A stretch of DNA of 64,000 bases from Dyella caseinilytica (GTDB lineage Bacteria > Pseudomonadota > Gammaproteobacteria > Xanthomonadales > Rhodanobacteraceae). The translations under genes and the position numbers were made by a program. The first letter of the stretch is position 1; each line of letters opens with the position of its first letter. The notes below the pieces were generated by a model, which saw nothing but the letters and a program-made list of their open reading frames with translations, made no database searches and had not been told where the DNA came from. The stretch lies in NCBI RefSeq assembly GCF_016865235.1, contig NZ_CP064030.1:4340001-4404000 (forward strand), in the 5' to 3' direction. Shown here one piece after another: positions 1 to 8,373 of this stretch.

Positions 1-356
1 AGCGCGTTCGCCGCCACACCGAACAACGGCGGCGGCAATGCAAGATAGAACATGGTGGCCGGGCTCAATTTGCTCTTGAGCGCTGCGACCTGATCGGCCT
101 GCAGTTCGCCGCCGACATAGTCGAGTTGGCGGCGGAAGCGGTTCCAGTGCGCCGGTTTGAAATCCGGTGCGAACGCCTGCAGTGCCTTATGAATGTGCCG
201 CTCGAAATACTCGCGACTCCACTGTTCCTTGGCATAACCGACGATGCGCAGATCCGGCGTCAGGCCGAGCGTGTGCAGCCGATACAGCGCAGGCATCAGC
301 AAGCGCTGTGTGAGATCGCCGCTGGCCCCCAGGATCACAAGCGTGGTGGCAGTCAT
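1..356 (-). CDS. zwf: Glucose-6-phosphate 1-dehydrogenase, N-terminal part (cut by window edge)
   Basis: Oxidises glucose 6-phosphate to 6-phosphogluconolactone with NAD(P)+, the entry step of the oxidative pentose phosphate and Entner-Doudoroff routes. About 118 N-terminal residues are visible. They start MTATTLVILGASGDLTQRLL, which carries the family's GASGDLTxR dinucleotide-binding motif (Q replaces the usual K), followed by a VGYAKEQWS stretch. The ATG lies 3 bases downstream of the gnd stop, so its ribosome-binding site is inside gnd and the two are probably co-translated. It is the last visible gene of the leftward tal-pgi/ppgK-gnd-zwf operon. The remainder lies beyond the left edge. 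Confidence 0.95.
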   Translation of the reverse strand, partial: MTATTLVILGASGDLTQRLLMPALYRLHTLGLTPDLRIVGYAKEQWSREYFERHIHKALQAFAPDFKPAHWNRFRRQLDYVGGELQADQVAALKSKLSPATMFYLALPPPLFGVAANA

Positions 357-359
357 GAC

Positions 360-1409
360 TCAATCCTTGTTGTCGGTCTTGATCTCATGATGGCCACCGA
401 ACGCATGACGCATGGCGGACATGACCTTGTTCGCGTAAAGCTCATTGCCCTGCGAGGTGAAGCGCCCGAACAATGCCGCGGTGAGCACCGGCACCGGCAC
501 GCCTTCGTCGATCGCAGCTTGCGCTGTCCAGCGTCCCTCGCCGGAATCGGATACGCGGCCGGTGTAATCCTTCAGCGAAGGATCGCGACCGAGTTCGATG
601 GCCGTAAGATCCAGCAACCACGAACCCACCACACTGCCGCGGCGCCACAGCTCGACGACATCACCCACAGGGAAGTCGTATTGATAGCGCTCCGGATGTT
701 CCAGTGGCGATGTCTCCGCATCAGCAGTGCGTTTCTGCTTGCCTGCATTGGCACTCTTGAGCACGTTGAGGCCTTCGGCGTACGCAGCCATCAGACCGTA
801 CTCAATGCCATTGTGAACCATCTTCACAAAATGGCCGGCGCCGCTCGGGCCGCAATACAGATAACCCTTTTCCGCGGGCGACGGTTCGCCACTACGGCCT
901 TCCGTACGTGGCGCTGCCTCGAAGCCCGGCGCCAGCGCGGCAAACGCCGGCTCCAACCGCTTATAGGCTTCTTCAGGGCCGCCGATCATCTGGCAATAAC
1001 CACGCTCGCGACCCCAAACACCGCCGCTAACACCGACATCCACATACATGATCTGATGCTTGCTCAGCTCGCCAGCTCGTCGCAGATCTTCGACATAGTG
1101 CGAATTGCCGCCGTCGATGACGGTATCGCCTGCCGACAAAAGCGGAACGAGCTGATCGAGCACCGCATCGACCACCGCCGTCGGTAGCATCAACCACACC
1201 GCGCGCGGCCCTTCGAGCTTATCTGCCAGATCCTGGATGGATTGCGCTGCGGTCGCGCCGTAGCTGGCGGCTTCTTTACGTGCATCGAGGTTCGTGTCGA
1301 ACACCACGCAATCGATGCCGGCCTGCTGCATGCGGCGAACCATATTCAGCCCCATGCGTCCGAGACCGACAAAGCCCAACTGCAGTTTTTGTGCCTTTCC
1401 TGCACTCAT
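360..1409 (-). CDS. gnd: 6-phosphogluconate dehydrogenase, decarboxylating, short form (349 aa)
   Basis: Converts 6-phosphogluconate to ribulose 5-phosphate and CO2. The N-terminal Rossmann motif GFVGLGRMGLNMVRR, the GVSGGVWGRERGYCQM substrate loop and the KMVHNGIEYGLM segment with the catalytic lysine and glutamate are all present. At about 349 residues it belongs to the short class (GndA/YqeC-like), not the 470-residue enterobacterial class; that short class is often NAD-preferring, but cofactor choice cannot be read here. I chose the ATG at 1409 because it overlaps the preceding stop as ATGA. A start five codons upstream is open but would sit inside the upstream gene. It lies between the pgi/ppgK fusion and zwf. 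Confidence 0.93.
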   Translation of the reverse strand: MSAGKAQKLQLGFVGLGRMGLNMVRRMQQAGIDCVVFDTNLDARKEAASYGATAAQSIQDLADKLEGPRAVWLMLPTAVVDAVLDQLVPLLSAGDTVIDGGNSHYVEDLRRAGELSKHQIMYVDVGVSGGVWGRERGYCQMIGGPEEAYKRLEPAFAALAPGFEAAPRTEGRSGEPSPAEKGYLYCGPSGAGHFVKMVHNGIEYGLMAAYAEGLNVLKSANAGKQKRTADAETSPLEHPERYQYDFPVGDVVELWRRGSVVGSWLLDLTAIELGRDPSLKDYTGRVSDSGEGRWTAQAAIDEGVPVPVLTAALFGRFTSQGNELYANKVMSAMRHAFGGHHEIKTDNKD

Positions 1410-3727
1410 GTTTTGTTCTCCCACAAACGGAATCCGCCAGCGAAGGCATTATGGTTGTCACCGCGGCGCACGCCCTCGGGCAGCGTCTCAAGGTGCCGCA
1501 CGTTGCCGCCGCCCAGCACGACGTAATCTGGCTCCAGTGCTGCCTGGAGCTGTCCGACCACATCGAACACATGGGCGTGCCATTTCTTCTTGCCGAGCTG
1601 CTTGAGACCGCGCGAACCCACGTAGTCTTCAAACGTGCCCTTCTTGTAGGGCAGATGCGCCAGCTCCATCGGCTCGATGATGCCGTCGACGATAAAGGCC
1701 GTACCGAGTCCGGTACCCAGACCGAGGAACAGCATGCGGCCGCCTTCGTAACTACCCAGCGCCTGCATCGCCGCATCGTTGATGATCTTCACCGGGCGAC
1801 CGAACGCTTTGGCGAAATCGAAACCCACCCAGCCTTTGCCGAGGTTGTACGGATCACGCGCAATGCGATCGTGCAGCAGCGGGCCGGGATAGCCGATGCT
1901 CACTGCATCGTACTTCCAGCCGCGAATGGCGGGACGCAATTGCTTGATCATGGTTTCCGGCGTGAGTGTGCGATCCGATTTGATCTCCACCTCGCGCGCA
2001 TTACCGCTGATCATTGCCTTGACGTGGCTGCCGCCGATATCGATCACCAGCACGCGCTGCGGTGATGTAGCAGCCGGCGTCGATACTGCACCCTCCGCAG
2101 TCGTCTTGCGGCGCGCCTTGCGATACCAAGCAATCGTGGCGTTGGTTGCGCTGTCATGATTGAGCGGCTTGCGTGGCGACTCGATTTCATCCACTACGCG
2201 CAGAGCAAGCTGCTTGCCCAGCTCCACGCCCCATTGGTCGAAAGGATTGATGTTCCAGATCGCGGCTTGCGTGAACACGCTGTGTTCGTAGAGTGCGATC
2301 AGGCTACCCAGCGCGGCCGGCGTCAGGCGGTCAGCCAGCAGGAGAGTGGAAGGACGGTTGCCTTCGAACACGCGATGCGGCGCCAGCTCGTCACTGATAC
2401 CTTCATCTTTCACCTGTTGCAGTGTCTTGCCGAAAGCGAGCGCTTCGGCCTGCGCGATCACATTCGCGATCAGCAGATCGTGATGGCGGCCCGACGGATT
2501 CAGCGACTGCGCAAAACCGACGAAATCACACGGAATCAGTCGTGTGCCCTGATGGATGAGCTGGTAGAACGAATGCTGTCCGTTGGTACCCGGCTCGCCC
2601 CAGTAAACCGGGCCAGTCTGGTAATCGACCGTGCGACCCTCCAGGGTGACGTGCTTGCCGTTCGATTCCATCGTGAGCTGTTGCAAGTACGCCGGAAAGC
2701 GCTTGAGGTATTGCTCGTACGGCAGCACCGCCTGCGTTTCTGCGTTGAAGAAATCGGTGTACCACACACCGAGCAAGCCCATGATCACCGGCAGATTGCG
2801 TTCCAGCGGTGCGGTGCGGAAATGCTCGTCCATCGCATGGAAGCCAGCAAGCATCTCAGCGAATGCATCGGGACCGATCGCTATCATGGTGGACAGGCCG
2901 ATCGACGAATCCATCGAGTAACGTCCGCCGACCCAGTCCCAGAAGCCGTACATCTGGTCGGTGGAAATGCCGAAGTCTTCCACCGCTTTCTCGTTGGTGG
3001 AGAGCGCAACGAAATGCTTGGCGACGGCCTTCTTGTCGCCACCTGCCGCAGCCATCAGCCAGTCACGCGCACTGTGCGCGTTGGTCATCGTCTCCAGCGT
3101 AGTGAACGTTTTGGAAGCGATGATAAACAGCGTTTCATCAGGACGAAGGTCGTGCACCGCTTCGGCAAAATCGGTGTAATCGACATTGGAAACAAAACGC
3201 AACTGCAGCTTGCGATCGCTGTAATGGCGCAGCGCCTCATACGCCATCACAGGACCCAGATCGGAGCCACCGATGCCAACATTGACGATGTTGCGGATCG
3301 GCCTGCCGCTGAAGCCAAGCCAGCGCCCTTCGCGAATGGCATTCGCAAGCGTAGCCATGCGCTTGAGCACGCCGTGCACTTCCGGCACAACGTTGACGCC
3401 ATCTACCTTGATGACCTTGCGCGCTGGCGCACGCAAGGCGATATGCAGCGCTGCACGTTGCTCGGTGACATTGACTTTTTCACCGGCGAACATGGCATCG
3501 CGCCGAGCTTCTACACCGCATTCGCGTGCGAGCGCGAACAAATGCTCCAGCGTCTGATCGTTGACGCGGTGACGCGAGTAATCGAACTTCCAGCCCGCGG
3601 CATCCGCGCGATAGCGTTCCGCACGACCGGGATCGGCTGCGAAGAGATCACGCAGATGTTGTTTATCCAGTTCAGGTTGATGGGCTTCCAGCGCGCGCCA
3701 CGCTGCTTTCTCGCGCAATGCACTCAT
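1406..3727 (-). CDS. Glucose-6-phosphate isomerase fused to polyphosphate-glucokinase-like ROK kinase (773 aa)
   Basis: One uninterrupted frame encodes two enzymes of consecutive steps. Residues 1-525 or so are glucose-6-phosphate isomerase (Pgi), with NVGIGGSDLGPVMAYEAL, the DWVGGRYS signature and the NPFDQWGVELGK signature. A linker of about 30 residues rich in Lys, Ala and Thr follows. From about residue 558 (near base 2056) a ROK/ppgK-type kinase starts with VLVIDIGGSHVKAMISG and contains the phosphate-binding GLGTGLGTAFIVDG and the ppgK-like MELAHLPYKKGTFEDYVG. The kinase half should phosphorylate glucose, perhaps with polyphosphate, and the isomerase half turns the product into fructose 6-phosphate. 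Both junctions in the operon are ATGA overlaps (with tal and gnd). A Pgi-kinase fusion is unusual as far as I know; donor specificity is inferred. Confidence 0.9.
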   Translation of the reverse strand: MSALREKAAWRALEAHQPELDKQHLRDLFAADPGRAERYRADAAGWKFDYSRHRVNDQTLEHLFALARECGVEARRDAMFAGEKVNVTEQRAALHIALRAPARKVIKVDGVNVVPEVHGVLKRMATLANAIREGRWLGFSGRPIRNIVNVGIGGSDLGPVMAYEALRHYSDRKLQLRFVSNVDYTDFAEAVHDLRPDETLFIIASKTFTTLETMTNAHSARDWLMAAAGGDKKAVAKHFVALSTNEKAVEDFGISTDQMYGFWDWVGGRYSMDSSIGLSTMIAIGPDAFAEMLAGFHAMDEHFRTAPLERNLPVIMGLLGVWYTDFFNAETQAVLPYEQYLKRFPAYLQQLTMESNGKHVTLEGRTVDYQTGPVYWGEPGTNGQHSFYQLIHQGTRLIPCDFVGFAQSLNPSGRHHDLLIANVIAQAEALAFGKTLQQVKDEGISDELAPHRVFEGNRPSTLLLADRLTPAALGSLIALYEHSVFTQAAIWNINPFDQWGVELGKQLALRVVDEIESPRKPLNHDSATNATIAWYRKARRKTTAEGAVSTPAATSPQRVLVIDIGGSHVKAMISGNAREVEIKSDRTLTPETMIKQLRPAIRGWKYDAVSIGYPGPLLHDRIARDPYNLGKGWVGFDFAKAFGRPVKIINDAAMQALGSYEGGRMLFLGLGTGLGTAFIVDGIIEPMELAHLPYKKGTFEDYVGSRGLKQLGKKKWHAHVFDVVGQLQAALEPDYVVLGGGNVRHLETLPEGVRRGDNHNAFAGGFRLWENKT

Positions 3728-4797
3728 GCAGTCGCCCCCATGCGCTCGCTGATGGTATCCAGCAACTCACGCCAGGATTTCACGAAGGCTTCGGCACCTT
3801 CCTCCTGCAAGGTCTTGGCCAGCGCTTCTACTTGGATGCCAGCGGCCTCGAAACGTGCCAACGTGCTGGCGATGCTCGGATCATTGAGCGCCATCAGGTG
3901 CTCGGCCTTGCCGTGATCGGCGAACGCGAGCAGCGTCTTCTCCGGCATGGTGTTGACGGTGAGCGGCGCGATCAGGTTTTCGATGTAGAGCACGTCGCTC
4001 GCCTTCGGATCCTTGGTGCCTGTGCTCGCCCACAACAGGCGCTGTACGCGCGCGCCGGCGTTCTGCAGGCGCTGCAGGCGAGGCGAATCGAGCAACTGGC
4101 GATACTTGGCGTAGATCTGGCCGCACACCGCGAAACCGAGCTTGTTATGCAATTCGGCCGGCACCTTGTCGACCACCTTCACATCCCAGCGGCTGATGAA
4201 TACCGAGGCCACCGAGGCCACATCCAAATCCAGACCCGCGGCGTGGCGACGCTCCAGGCCTCGCAGCCACGCATCGGCTGCCGCCTGGTATTGCTCCGGC
4301 GAGAACAGCAGGGTGACGTTGATCGGCACGCCGCGGAAGATCAGTTCCTCGATTGCACCAATGCCAGCCGGCGTGCCCGGCACCTTGATGAACAGGTTGT
4401 GCACGGCCGCTTGCTTATGCAGCGCCACGGCCTGCTCGATGGTGCGCGAGGTGTCATCGGCCAGCAGCGGCGAGACTTCCAGCGAGACCCAGCCGTCCAC
4501 ACCGTGCGTGTGTTGATAGACCGGCTCGAAGATAGCCGCGGCACGGCGCAGGTCATCGATGGCAAGGCCGAAGAACACCGTTTCCGACGCCACCTGACCC
4601 GCCGCGCGGATCGACGCGTCATAGTCCTTACCACCCTTGATGGCCTGGGCAAAGATGGTCGGGTTGGAAGTCAGGCCGGTAACGTTCTTCTGCTCGCGAT
4701 AACCGAGCAAGGTGCCGTCCCCCAGCATGCTTCGAGTGATGTTATCCAGCCAAAGGCTCTGGCCGAGCCCATTGAGCGTGCGGGTTGGGTGCTCCAT
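3724..4797 (-). CDS. tal: Transaldolase (357 aa)
   Basis: Transfers a dihydroxyacetone unit between sugar phosphates in the non-oxidative pentose phosphate pathway. The protein opens with an SLWLDNITRSML stretch and the TSNPTIF signature, and has the catalytic-lysine region NLFIKVPGTPAGIGAIEEL. Its length and the LWLDNI opening fit the longer transaldolase subfamily found in mycobacteria and some proteobacteria rather than E. coli TalB (about 316 aa). It is the first gene of the leftward operon. Its TGA overlaps the ATG of the Pgi fusion by 4 bases. Confidence 0.94.
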   Translation of the reverse strand: MEHPTRTLNGLGQSLWLDNITRSMLGDGTLLGYREQKNVTGLTSNPTIFAQAIKGGKDYDASIRAAGQVASETVFFGLAIDDLRRAAAIFEPVYQHTHGVDGWVSLEVSPLLADDTSRTIEQAVALHKQAAVHNLFIKVPGTPAGIGAIEELIFRGVPINVTLLFSPEQYQAAADAWLRGLERRHAAGLDLDVASVASVFISRWDVKVVDKVPAELHNKLGFAVCGQIYAKYRQLLDSPRLQRLQNAGARVQRLLWASTGTKDPKASDVLYIENLIAPLTVNTMPEKTLLAFADHGKAEHLMALNDPSIASTLARFEAAGIQVEALAKTLQEEGAEAFVKSWRELLDTISERMGATA

Positions 4798-5124
4798 TGC
4801 AGTACTCCTAAAGTCAAATGAGACGAGTTATCCAGCTGGGTCGCACGACCCAAGGAGTCGCTCGCAGCAACGTCAAAATTCGGCAAGTGATCAGCATCCG
4901 GAAGACCATGCTCATGACCGTGCCCGCACCTGAGGCCGGCACGCGGTCGCCCTGTCGTAAAGCGCGGCGCGCGGGGTCCAAGTGACAGGTCAATCAGCAT
5001 AATCCTTTTGGCGCGGGGTGCCACCTCGCAGATTAACAAGGTGGATGTCATGGCCTGATGACTGTTGGGACTATCTGCCCGAGTCGCCGCAGCGACGATA
5101 TTTGATGACAAAGGCGTGTCATGC
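4798..5124. other. Intergenic stretch, presumed promoter region of the tal operon
   Basis: There is no convincing gene in either strand here. The tal ATG at 4797 is preceded (on the minus strand) by a short leader. The segment should carry the operon promoter, but I cannot single out -35/-10 boxes with confidence. Confidence 0.4.
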
Positions 5125-5423
5125 ACAGGCCCGCCAATCCCTTTCCTGCCAGCGGCAGAGTTTCTTGCTGGCCATGCCGAGCATGTCCAGATCTTCGTGG
5201 GTGTCGCCATAGGCATACACCCCCGGAAAGTGCTTGAGTTCGCATGCTTCGCGCACGTGTCTGGATTTTTCCGCACTCACGCACTGCAATCCGTTATAGC
5301 GGCCGGTCAACATACGGTCGCTACTTCGAGGCGAGAGCAAAGTAAATCAAGTCCTTGCTCGCTGCACCGGTGTTCGAGATAAACATCCAGCGCGCCCGAA
5401 ACGATCACGATATGAAAGGCTAG
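5125..5423 (-). pseudogene. HAD-IB family phosphatase remnant with frameshift
   Basis: Two adjacent minus-strand frames together spell the C-terminal half of an HAD subfamily IB hydrolase (PgpC/YfhB- or SerB-like). The first frame (5423 down to about 5300) reads HIVIVSGALDVYLEHRC then LDLLCSRLEV, the HAD motif II region, and stops. The second frame (about 5313 to 5125) continues LTGRYNGLQCVSAEKSRHVR with the motif III lysine, then YGDTHEDLDMLGMA with the motif IV acidic residues, ending near KKLCRWQE. The N-terminal DxD nucleophile motif is absent and an in-frame stop lies upstream, so this is a truncated and frameshifted relic. The original function was phosphate-ester hydrolysis; the exact substrate is unknown. 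Confidence 0.8.
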
Positions 5424-5567
5424 ACTGGAACATCCTTCGCTCTATGCCGCGTGACGAAAGTCTGTTGTCGTCCCATGTCAGCAGCATTGCGAAAGAAAGC
5501 GGCTTTTTCTGCGAGGTGTCGGCATCATGACCACCTCTGGTTGCCTTCACCGGTTCACGGACGTCCT

Positions 5568-6449
5568 ATGCCGCCACGCCCCTCTTTCGCTCCCTTGCTA
5601 CTCGCCGTCTGTGCGTTGCTGGTGAGCATGGCGTCCTATCAATGCGGTGCAGCCATAGCCAAACAACTGTTTCCGCTTGTCGGCGCGCAGGGCGCCACCG
5701 CGTTCCGGCTTGGCCTCGGCGCATTGATCATGCTGCTGGTACGGCGACCCTGGCGTACCGCGCGCAGCAGTGGCGACTGGCGCGCACTGTGGGGTTACGG
5801 ACTATCCATTGGCGCGATGAACCTGGTGTTCTACATGTCGTTGCGAACCATTCCGCTCGGCATTGCGGTGGCACTGGAATTTACCGGACCGTTGGCGATT
5901 GCCCTGTTCAGTTCGAGACGGGCACTGGACTTCGCATGGATCGCGCTGGCGGTGATCGGGCTGCTTCTACTGCTGCCGCTACGTGGCGAAGCCCACGCAC
6001 TTGATCCGACAGGCGTAATGTACGCACTCGCCGCCGGCGTGGGTTGGGCGTTGTACATCCTGTTTGGTCAGAAAGCCGGCACAGCTTATGGCTCGGATGC
6101 GGTGACGCTTGGTATCGCCATCGGCGCACTGGTCGCCGTGCCGGCAGGCGTCGCACACGCTGGCACCGCGCTGTTTTCACCCGCACTGCTGCCACTGGGA
6201 CTCGGTGTCGCGTTTCTTAGCTCGGTGTTGCCGTATTCACTTGAGATGGTCGCATTGACCCGCCTGCCGGCACGCAGCTTCAGCGTGCTGCTAAGCCTGG
6301 AACCGGCGATTGCGGCGCTGGCCGGCGCGACATTCCTGGGCGAACGATTGAGCGCGCTGCAGTGGCTGGCCGTCGCGGCCATCATTGCCGCCTCAGCTGG
6401 CGCCGCACTCAGCGCACGTCGCCCCATGGCCGAGCCGCTGCCGGGTTGA
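5568..6449 (+). CDS. rhtA: EamA-family inner-membrane exporter, RhtA-like (293 aa)
   Basis: A ten-helix drug/metabolite transporter of the EamA type. The closest resemblance I recognise is the threonine/homoserine exporter RhtA: SYQCGAAIAKQLFPLVGAQG near the N-terminus, EFTGPLAIAL in the middle, and SSVLPYSLEMVALTRLPARS with LSLEPAIAAL in the second repeat. It would export small amino acids or related metabolites from the cytoplasm. The frame is open further upstream (to 5451), but the hydrophobic family start fits ATG 5568. Its immediate upstream neighbour is the HAD relic on the other strand, so it is probably transcribed alone. Confidence 0.8.
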   Translation: MPPRPSFAPLLLAVCALLVSMASYQCGAAIAKQLFPLVGAQGATAFRLGLGALIMLLVRRPWRTARSSGDWRALWGYGLSIGAMNLVFYMSLRTIPLGIAVALEFTGPLAIALFSSRRALDFAWIALAVIGLLLLLPLRGEAHALDPTGVMYALAAGVGWALYILFGQKAGTAYGSDAVTLGIAIGALVAVPAGVAHAGTALFSPALLPLGLGVAFLSSVLPYSLEMVALTRLPARSFSVLLSLEPAIAALAGATFLGERLSALQWLAVAAIIAASAGAALSARRPMAEPLPG

Positions 6450-6565
6450 GTCAAGAGGGAAAAATTTCGACGCACGCGAGCGAATCGCGTTGTCCGAACA
6501 CCGAAACCCCTGGAATTACCGAGTTTCGTGTGCTGCGCGGAATGGCGCTTGAGGAAGGATATATA

Positions 6566-6642
6566 TGGTGGCTATGGGTGGACTCGAACCACCGACCCCA
6601 GCATTATGAGTGCTGTGCTCTAACCGGCTGAGCTACATAGCC
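6566..6642 (-). tRNA. tRNA-Met (CAT), elongator
   Basis: On the minus strand the sequence folds as a full cloverleaf: acceptor GGCTATG with CATAGCC, D arm GCTC/GAGC, anticodon loop CTCATAA inside a GCACT/A-rich stem, T loop TTCGAGT, and an encoded CCA. The sequence resembles the E. coli elongator tRNA-Met, not the initiator (which lacks the first acceptor pair) and not tRNA-Ile2 (which lies at 43494). Confidence 0.96.
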
Positions 6643-6832
6643 ATGGGGTGCGTCCGCCGCCTGGAGAGAACCGGTTCGGTTGGATTCAGGCGGGGCGCGG
6701 CAGTTTAATCGCGTCGCCCTTGCGGTTCAAGTGGTTGGCTTGCTCCGCCTTTGTAGGCTGTGGTTGAATCGATCCCGGGTCACACGCGTCGTACGCCAAG
6801 CGAACAGCGCCGACATGGCCCGAGGAGGCTGG

Positions 6833-7369
6833 ATGATCGACGTTGATGGCTACCGTCCGAATGTTGGCATTGTTCTGCTGAATGCAGACGGCCGGCTGTT
6901 CTGGGCGCGCCGCATTCATCGCGACGGCTGGCAGTTCCCCCAAGGTGGCATGCGCAGTGACGAGACGCCGCTGGAAGCCATGTACCGGGAGCTGGAGGAA
7001 GAGACCGGCCTCTCCCCCGAGCATGTCGAGGTGCTGGCCAGCACCCGTGGCTGGCTGCGCTACAAGCTGCCCAGTCGCTATATCCGCCATCACCAGCAAC
7101 CTACTTGCATCGGCCAGAAGCAGGTCTGGTTCCTGCTGAAGCTGGTTGGCGGCGAGGATGCCCTGCGGCTGGACGCCTGCGAGAAGCCGGAATTCGACCT
7201 GTGGCGCTGGGTAGATTTCTGGTATCCAGCAGCCCATGTGGTCAATTTCAAGCGGGACGTGTATCACCGGGCCCTGCGCCATTTTGCGCCGCTAGTGGAA
7301 ACCATGCTCAGCATCGAGCTGGGTCCGAAGCCCCAGCCCCGTAGCCGGGGCAAGCAGCAGGCTGCCTGA
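6833..7369 (+). CDS. rppH: RNA pyrophosphohydrolase (178 aa)
   Basis: Removes pyrophosphate from 5' triphosphate mRNA ends and so starts RNase E-dependent decay in the cytoplasm. It begins MIDVDGYRPNVGIVLLN and has the WQFPQGG motif and the Nudix box GGMRSDETPLEAMYRELEEETGL, all typical of RppH. A GAGGAGG ribosome-binding site lies about 8 bases before ATG 6833, which decides this start over an open frame running from 6680. The C-terminal tail is basic. The divergent upstream neighbour is tRNA-Met. Confidence 0.96.
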   Translation: MIDVDGYRPNVGIVLLNADGRLFWARRIHRDGWQFPQGGMRSDETPLEAMYRELEEETGLSPEHVEVLASTRGWLRYKLPSRYIRHHQQPTCIGQKQVWFLLKLVGGEDALRLDACEKPEFDLWRWVDFWYPAAHVVNFKRDVYHRALRHFAPLVETMLSIELGPKPQPRSRGKQQAA

Positions 7370-7400
7370 ACGGGCGCGCGGACGCCCAATCGAATACTTG

Positions 7401-7430
7401 TTGACAATCATTCGCATTCGCGTTGAAAAT
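7401..7430 (+). promoter_or_regulatory. Probable Fur-controlled promoter of bfd
   Basis: TTGACA at 7401-7406 and GAAAAT at 7425-7430 form a -35/-10 pair with an 18-base spacer. The spacer region TGACAATCATTCGCATTCG resembles a Fur box (repeats of the NATWAT type) and overlaps the promoter, as expected for iron repression. The bfd ATG follows 8 bases later. Confidence 0.55.
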
Positions 7431-7437
7431 ACGCGGC

Positions 7438-7638
7438 ATGTACATTTGCCTGTGCAACGCCATTACCGATCACGATATCCGCCGCGCCGCGGCGGACGGT
7501 GTTCGTCACTTCGCCGAATTGCAATCGCGCACCGGCTGTTCGGACTGCTGCGGCTGCTGTGAAGCCGAAGCCCGCTCGACGCTGGATGCAGCCGTTGCAC
7601 AGGTCGCGCTGGATCTCCCTATCCTGGTCGCAGCCTGA
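7438..7638 (+). CDS. bfd: Bacterioferritin-associated ferredoxin (66 aa)
   Basis: A small [2Fe-2S] protein that reduces the haem of bacterioferritin and releases stored iron. The four cysteine ligands are visible as MYICLCNAIT and, later, CSDCCGCC (the CxC...CxxC pattern of BFD-like domains). The length is normal for the family. It lies directly upstream of bfr, separated by a hairpin terminator, and its promoter overlaps a probable Fur site, so synthesis in iron starvation is likely. Confidence 0.95.
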   Translation: MYICLCNAITDHDIRRAAADGVRHFAELQSRTGCSDCCGCCEAEARSTLDAAVAQVALDLPILVAA

Positions 7639-7662
7639 TCGCTGATCATCCGTTTTAGCTGA

Positions 7663-7693
7663 AACGCCGCCGGCGCAAACCGGTGGCGTTTTC
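7663..7693 (+). terminator. Hairpin after bfd
   Basis: AACGCCGCCGG at 7663-7673 pairs with CCGGTGGCGTT at 7680-7690 around a CGCAAA loop, followed by a short T run. It separates bfd from bfr and probably allows different expression levels of the two. Confidence 0.6.
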
Positions 7694-7776
7694 ATATGTG
7701 CGAACGGTTCGTATTGCCGCCATGTCCGGCAAAGAATCCGTATAGTTCTCCCTCAGCCAACGTACGGAGAGCAGCC

Positions 7777-8247
7777 ATGAAGGGCGACGCCAAGGTCATC
7801 GAGTTCCTCAACAAGGTGCTCTACAACGAACTGACCGCCATCAATCAGTATTTCTTGCATTACCGCATGTTCAAGAACTGGGGTTATCAGGAACTGGCCG
7901 AGCACGAGTACAAGGAATCCATCGACGAGATGAAGCACGCCGATCATCTGATCGAGCGCATCCTGTTCTTGGAAGGCCTGCCCAATCTGCAGCACCTTGG
8001 CAAGCTGCGCATCGGCGAGAACGTGCTCGAATGCGTTCAGGGCGATCTCGACCTTGAATTGGCTGCCACCAAGGATCTGCGTCAGGCCATCGCGCATTGC
8101 GAAGGCGTTGCCGATTACGTTTCGCGCGATCTGTTCAAGAACATTCTTCACGACGAAGAAGAACACATCGACTGGCTGGAGACCCAGCTCAGCCTCGTCA
8201 AAGACATTGGCGCAGAGCGTTACCTGCAGTCGAAGATGGAAAGCTAA
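7777..8247 (+). CDS. bfr: Bacterioferritin (156 aa)
   Basis: Forms the 24-subunit haem-containing iron-storage shell. The sequence has the four-helix ferritin fold with ferroxidase residues: the glutamate of LYNELTAINQYFLH, the glutamate and histidine of EMKHADHLIERILFLEG, the CEGVADYVSRD glutamate, and the DEEEHIDWLETQ glutamate and histidine. The methionine in IDEMKHAD corresponds to the axial haem ligand. The ATG at 7777 is preceded by CGGAGAGC as a ribosome-binding site. It is paired with bfd just upstream. Confidence 0.96.
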   Translation: MKGDAKVIEFLNKVLYNELTAINQYFLHYRMFKNWGYQELAEHEYKESIDEMKHADHLIERILFLEGLPNLQHLGKLRIGENVLECVQGDLDLELAATKDLRQAIAHCEGVADYVSRDLFKNILHDEEEHIDWLETQLSLVKDIGAERYLQSKMES

Positions 8248-8373
8248 AGTTAAAGTTAAGAAATCGACGCATCGCAACGCAGCAAAGCGATCACCGGCAC
8301 AAAGCGCGTGACGATTCCTTGACGGTTTCGTCACCCCCGGGCTATACCCTCCGTTTTCCCGGAAAGGCCGCCC

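Noticed and set aside
126..1187. Plus-strand open frame of 353 codons opposite zwf and gnd
   Set aside because: Antisense shadow; crosses the gnd/zwf boundary and has no recognisable motif.
2156..3916. Long plus-strand open frame of 586 codons opposite the Pgi fusion and the end of tal
   Set aside because: Mirror of GC-rich codon bias of the real minus-strand genes; no family resemblance and it runs across the junction of two genes.
4671..5276. Minus-strand frame of 201 codons upstream of tal
   Set aside because: Overlaps the tal start and the HAD relic in a different frame, no motif.
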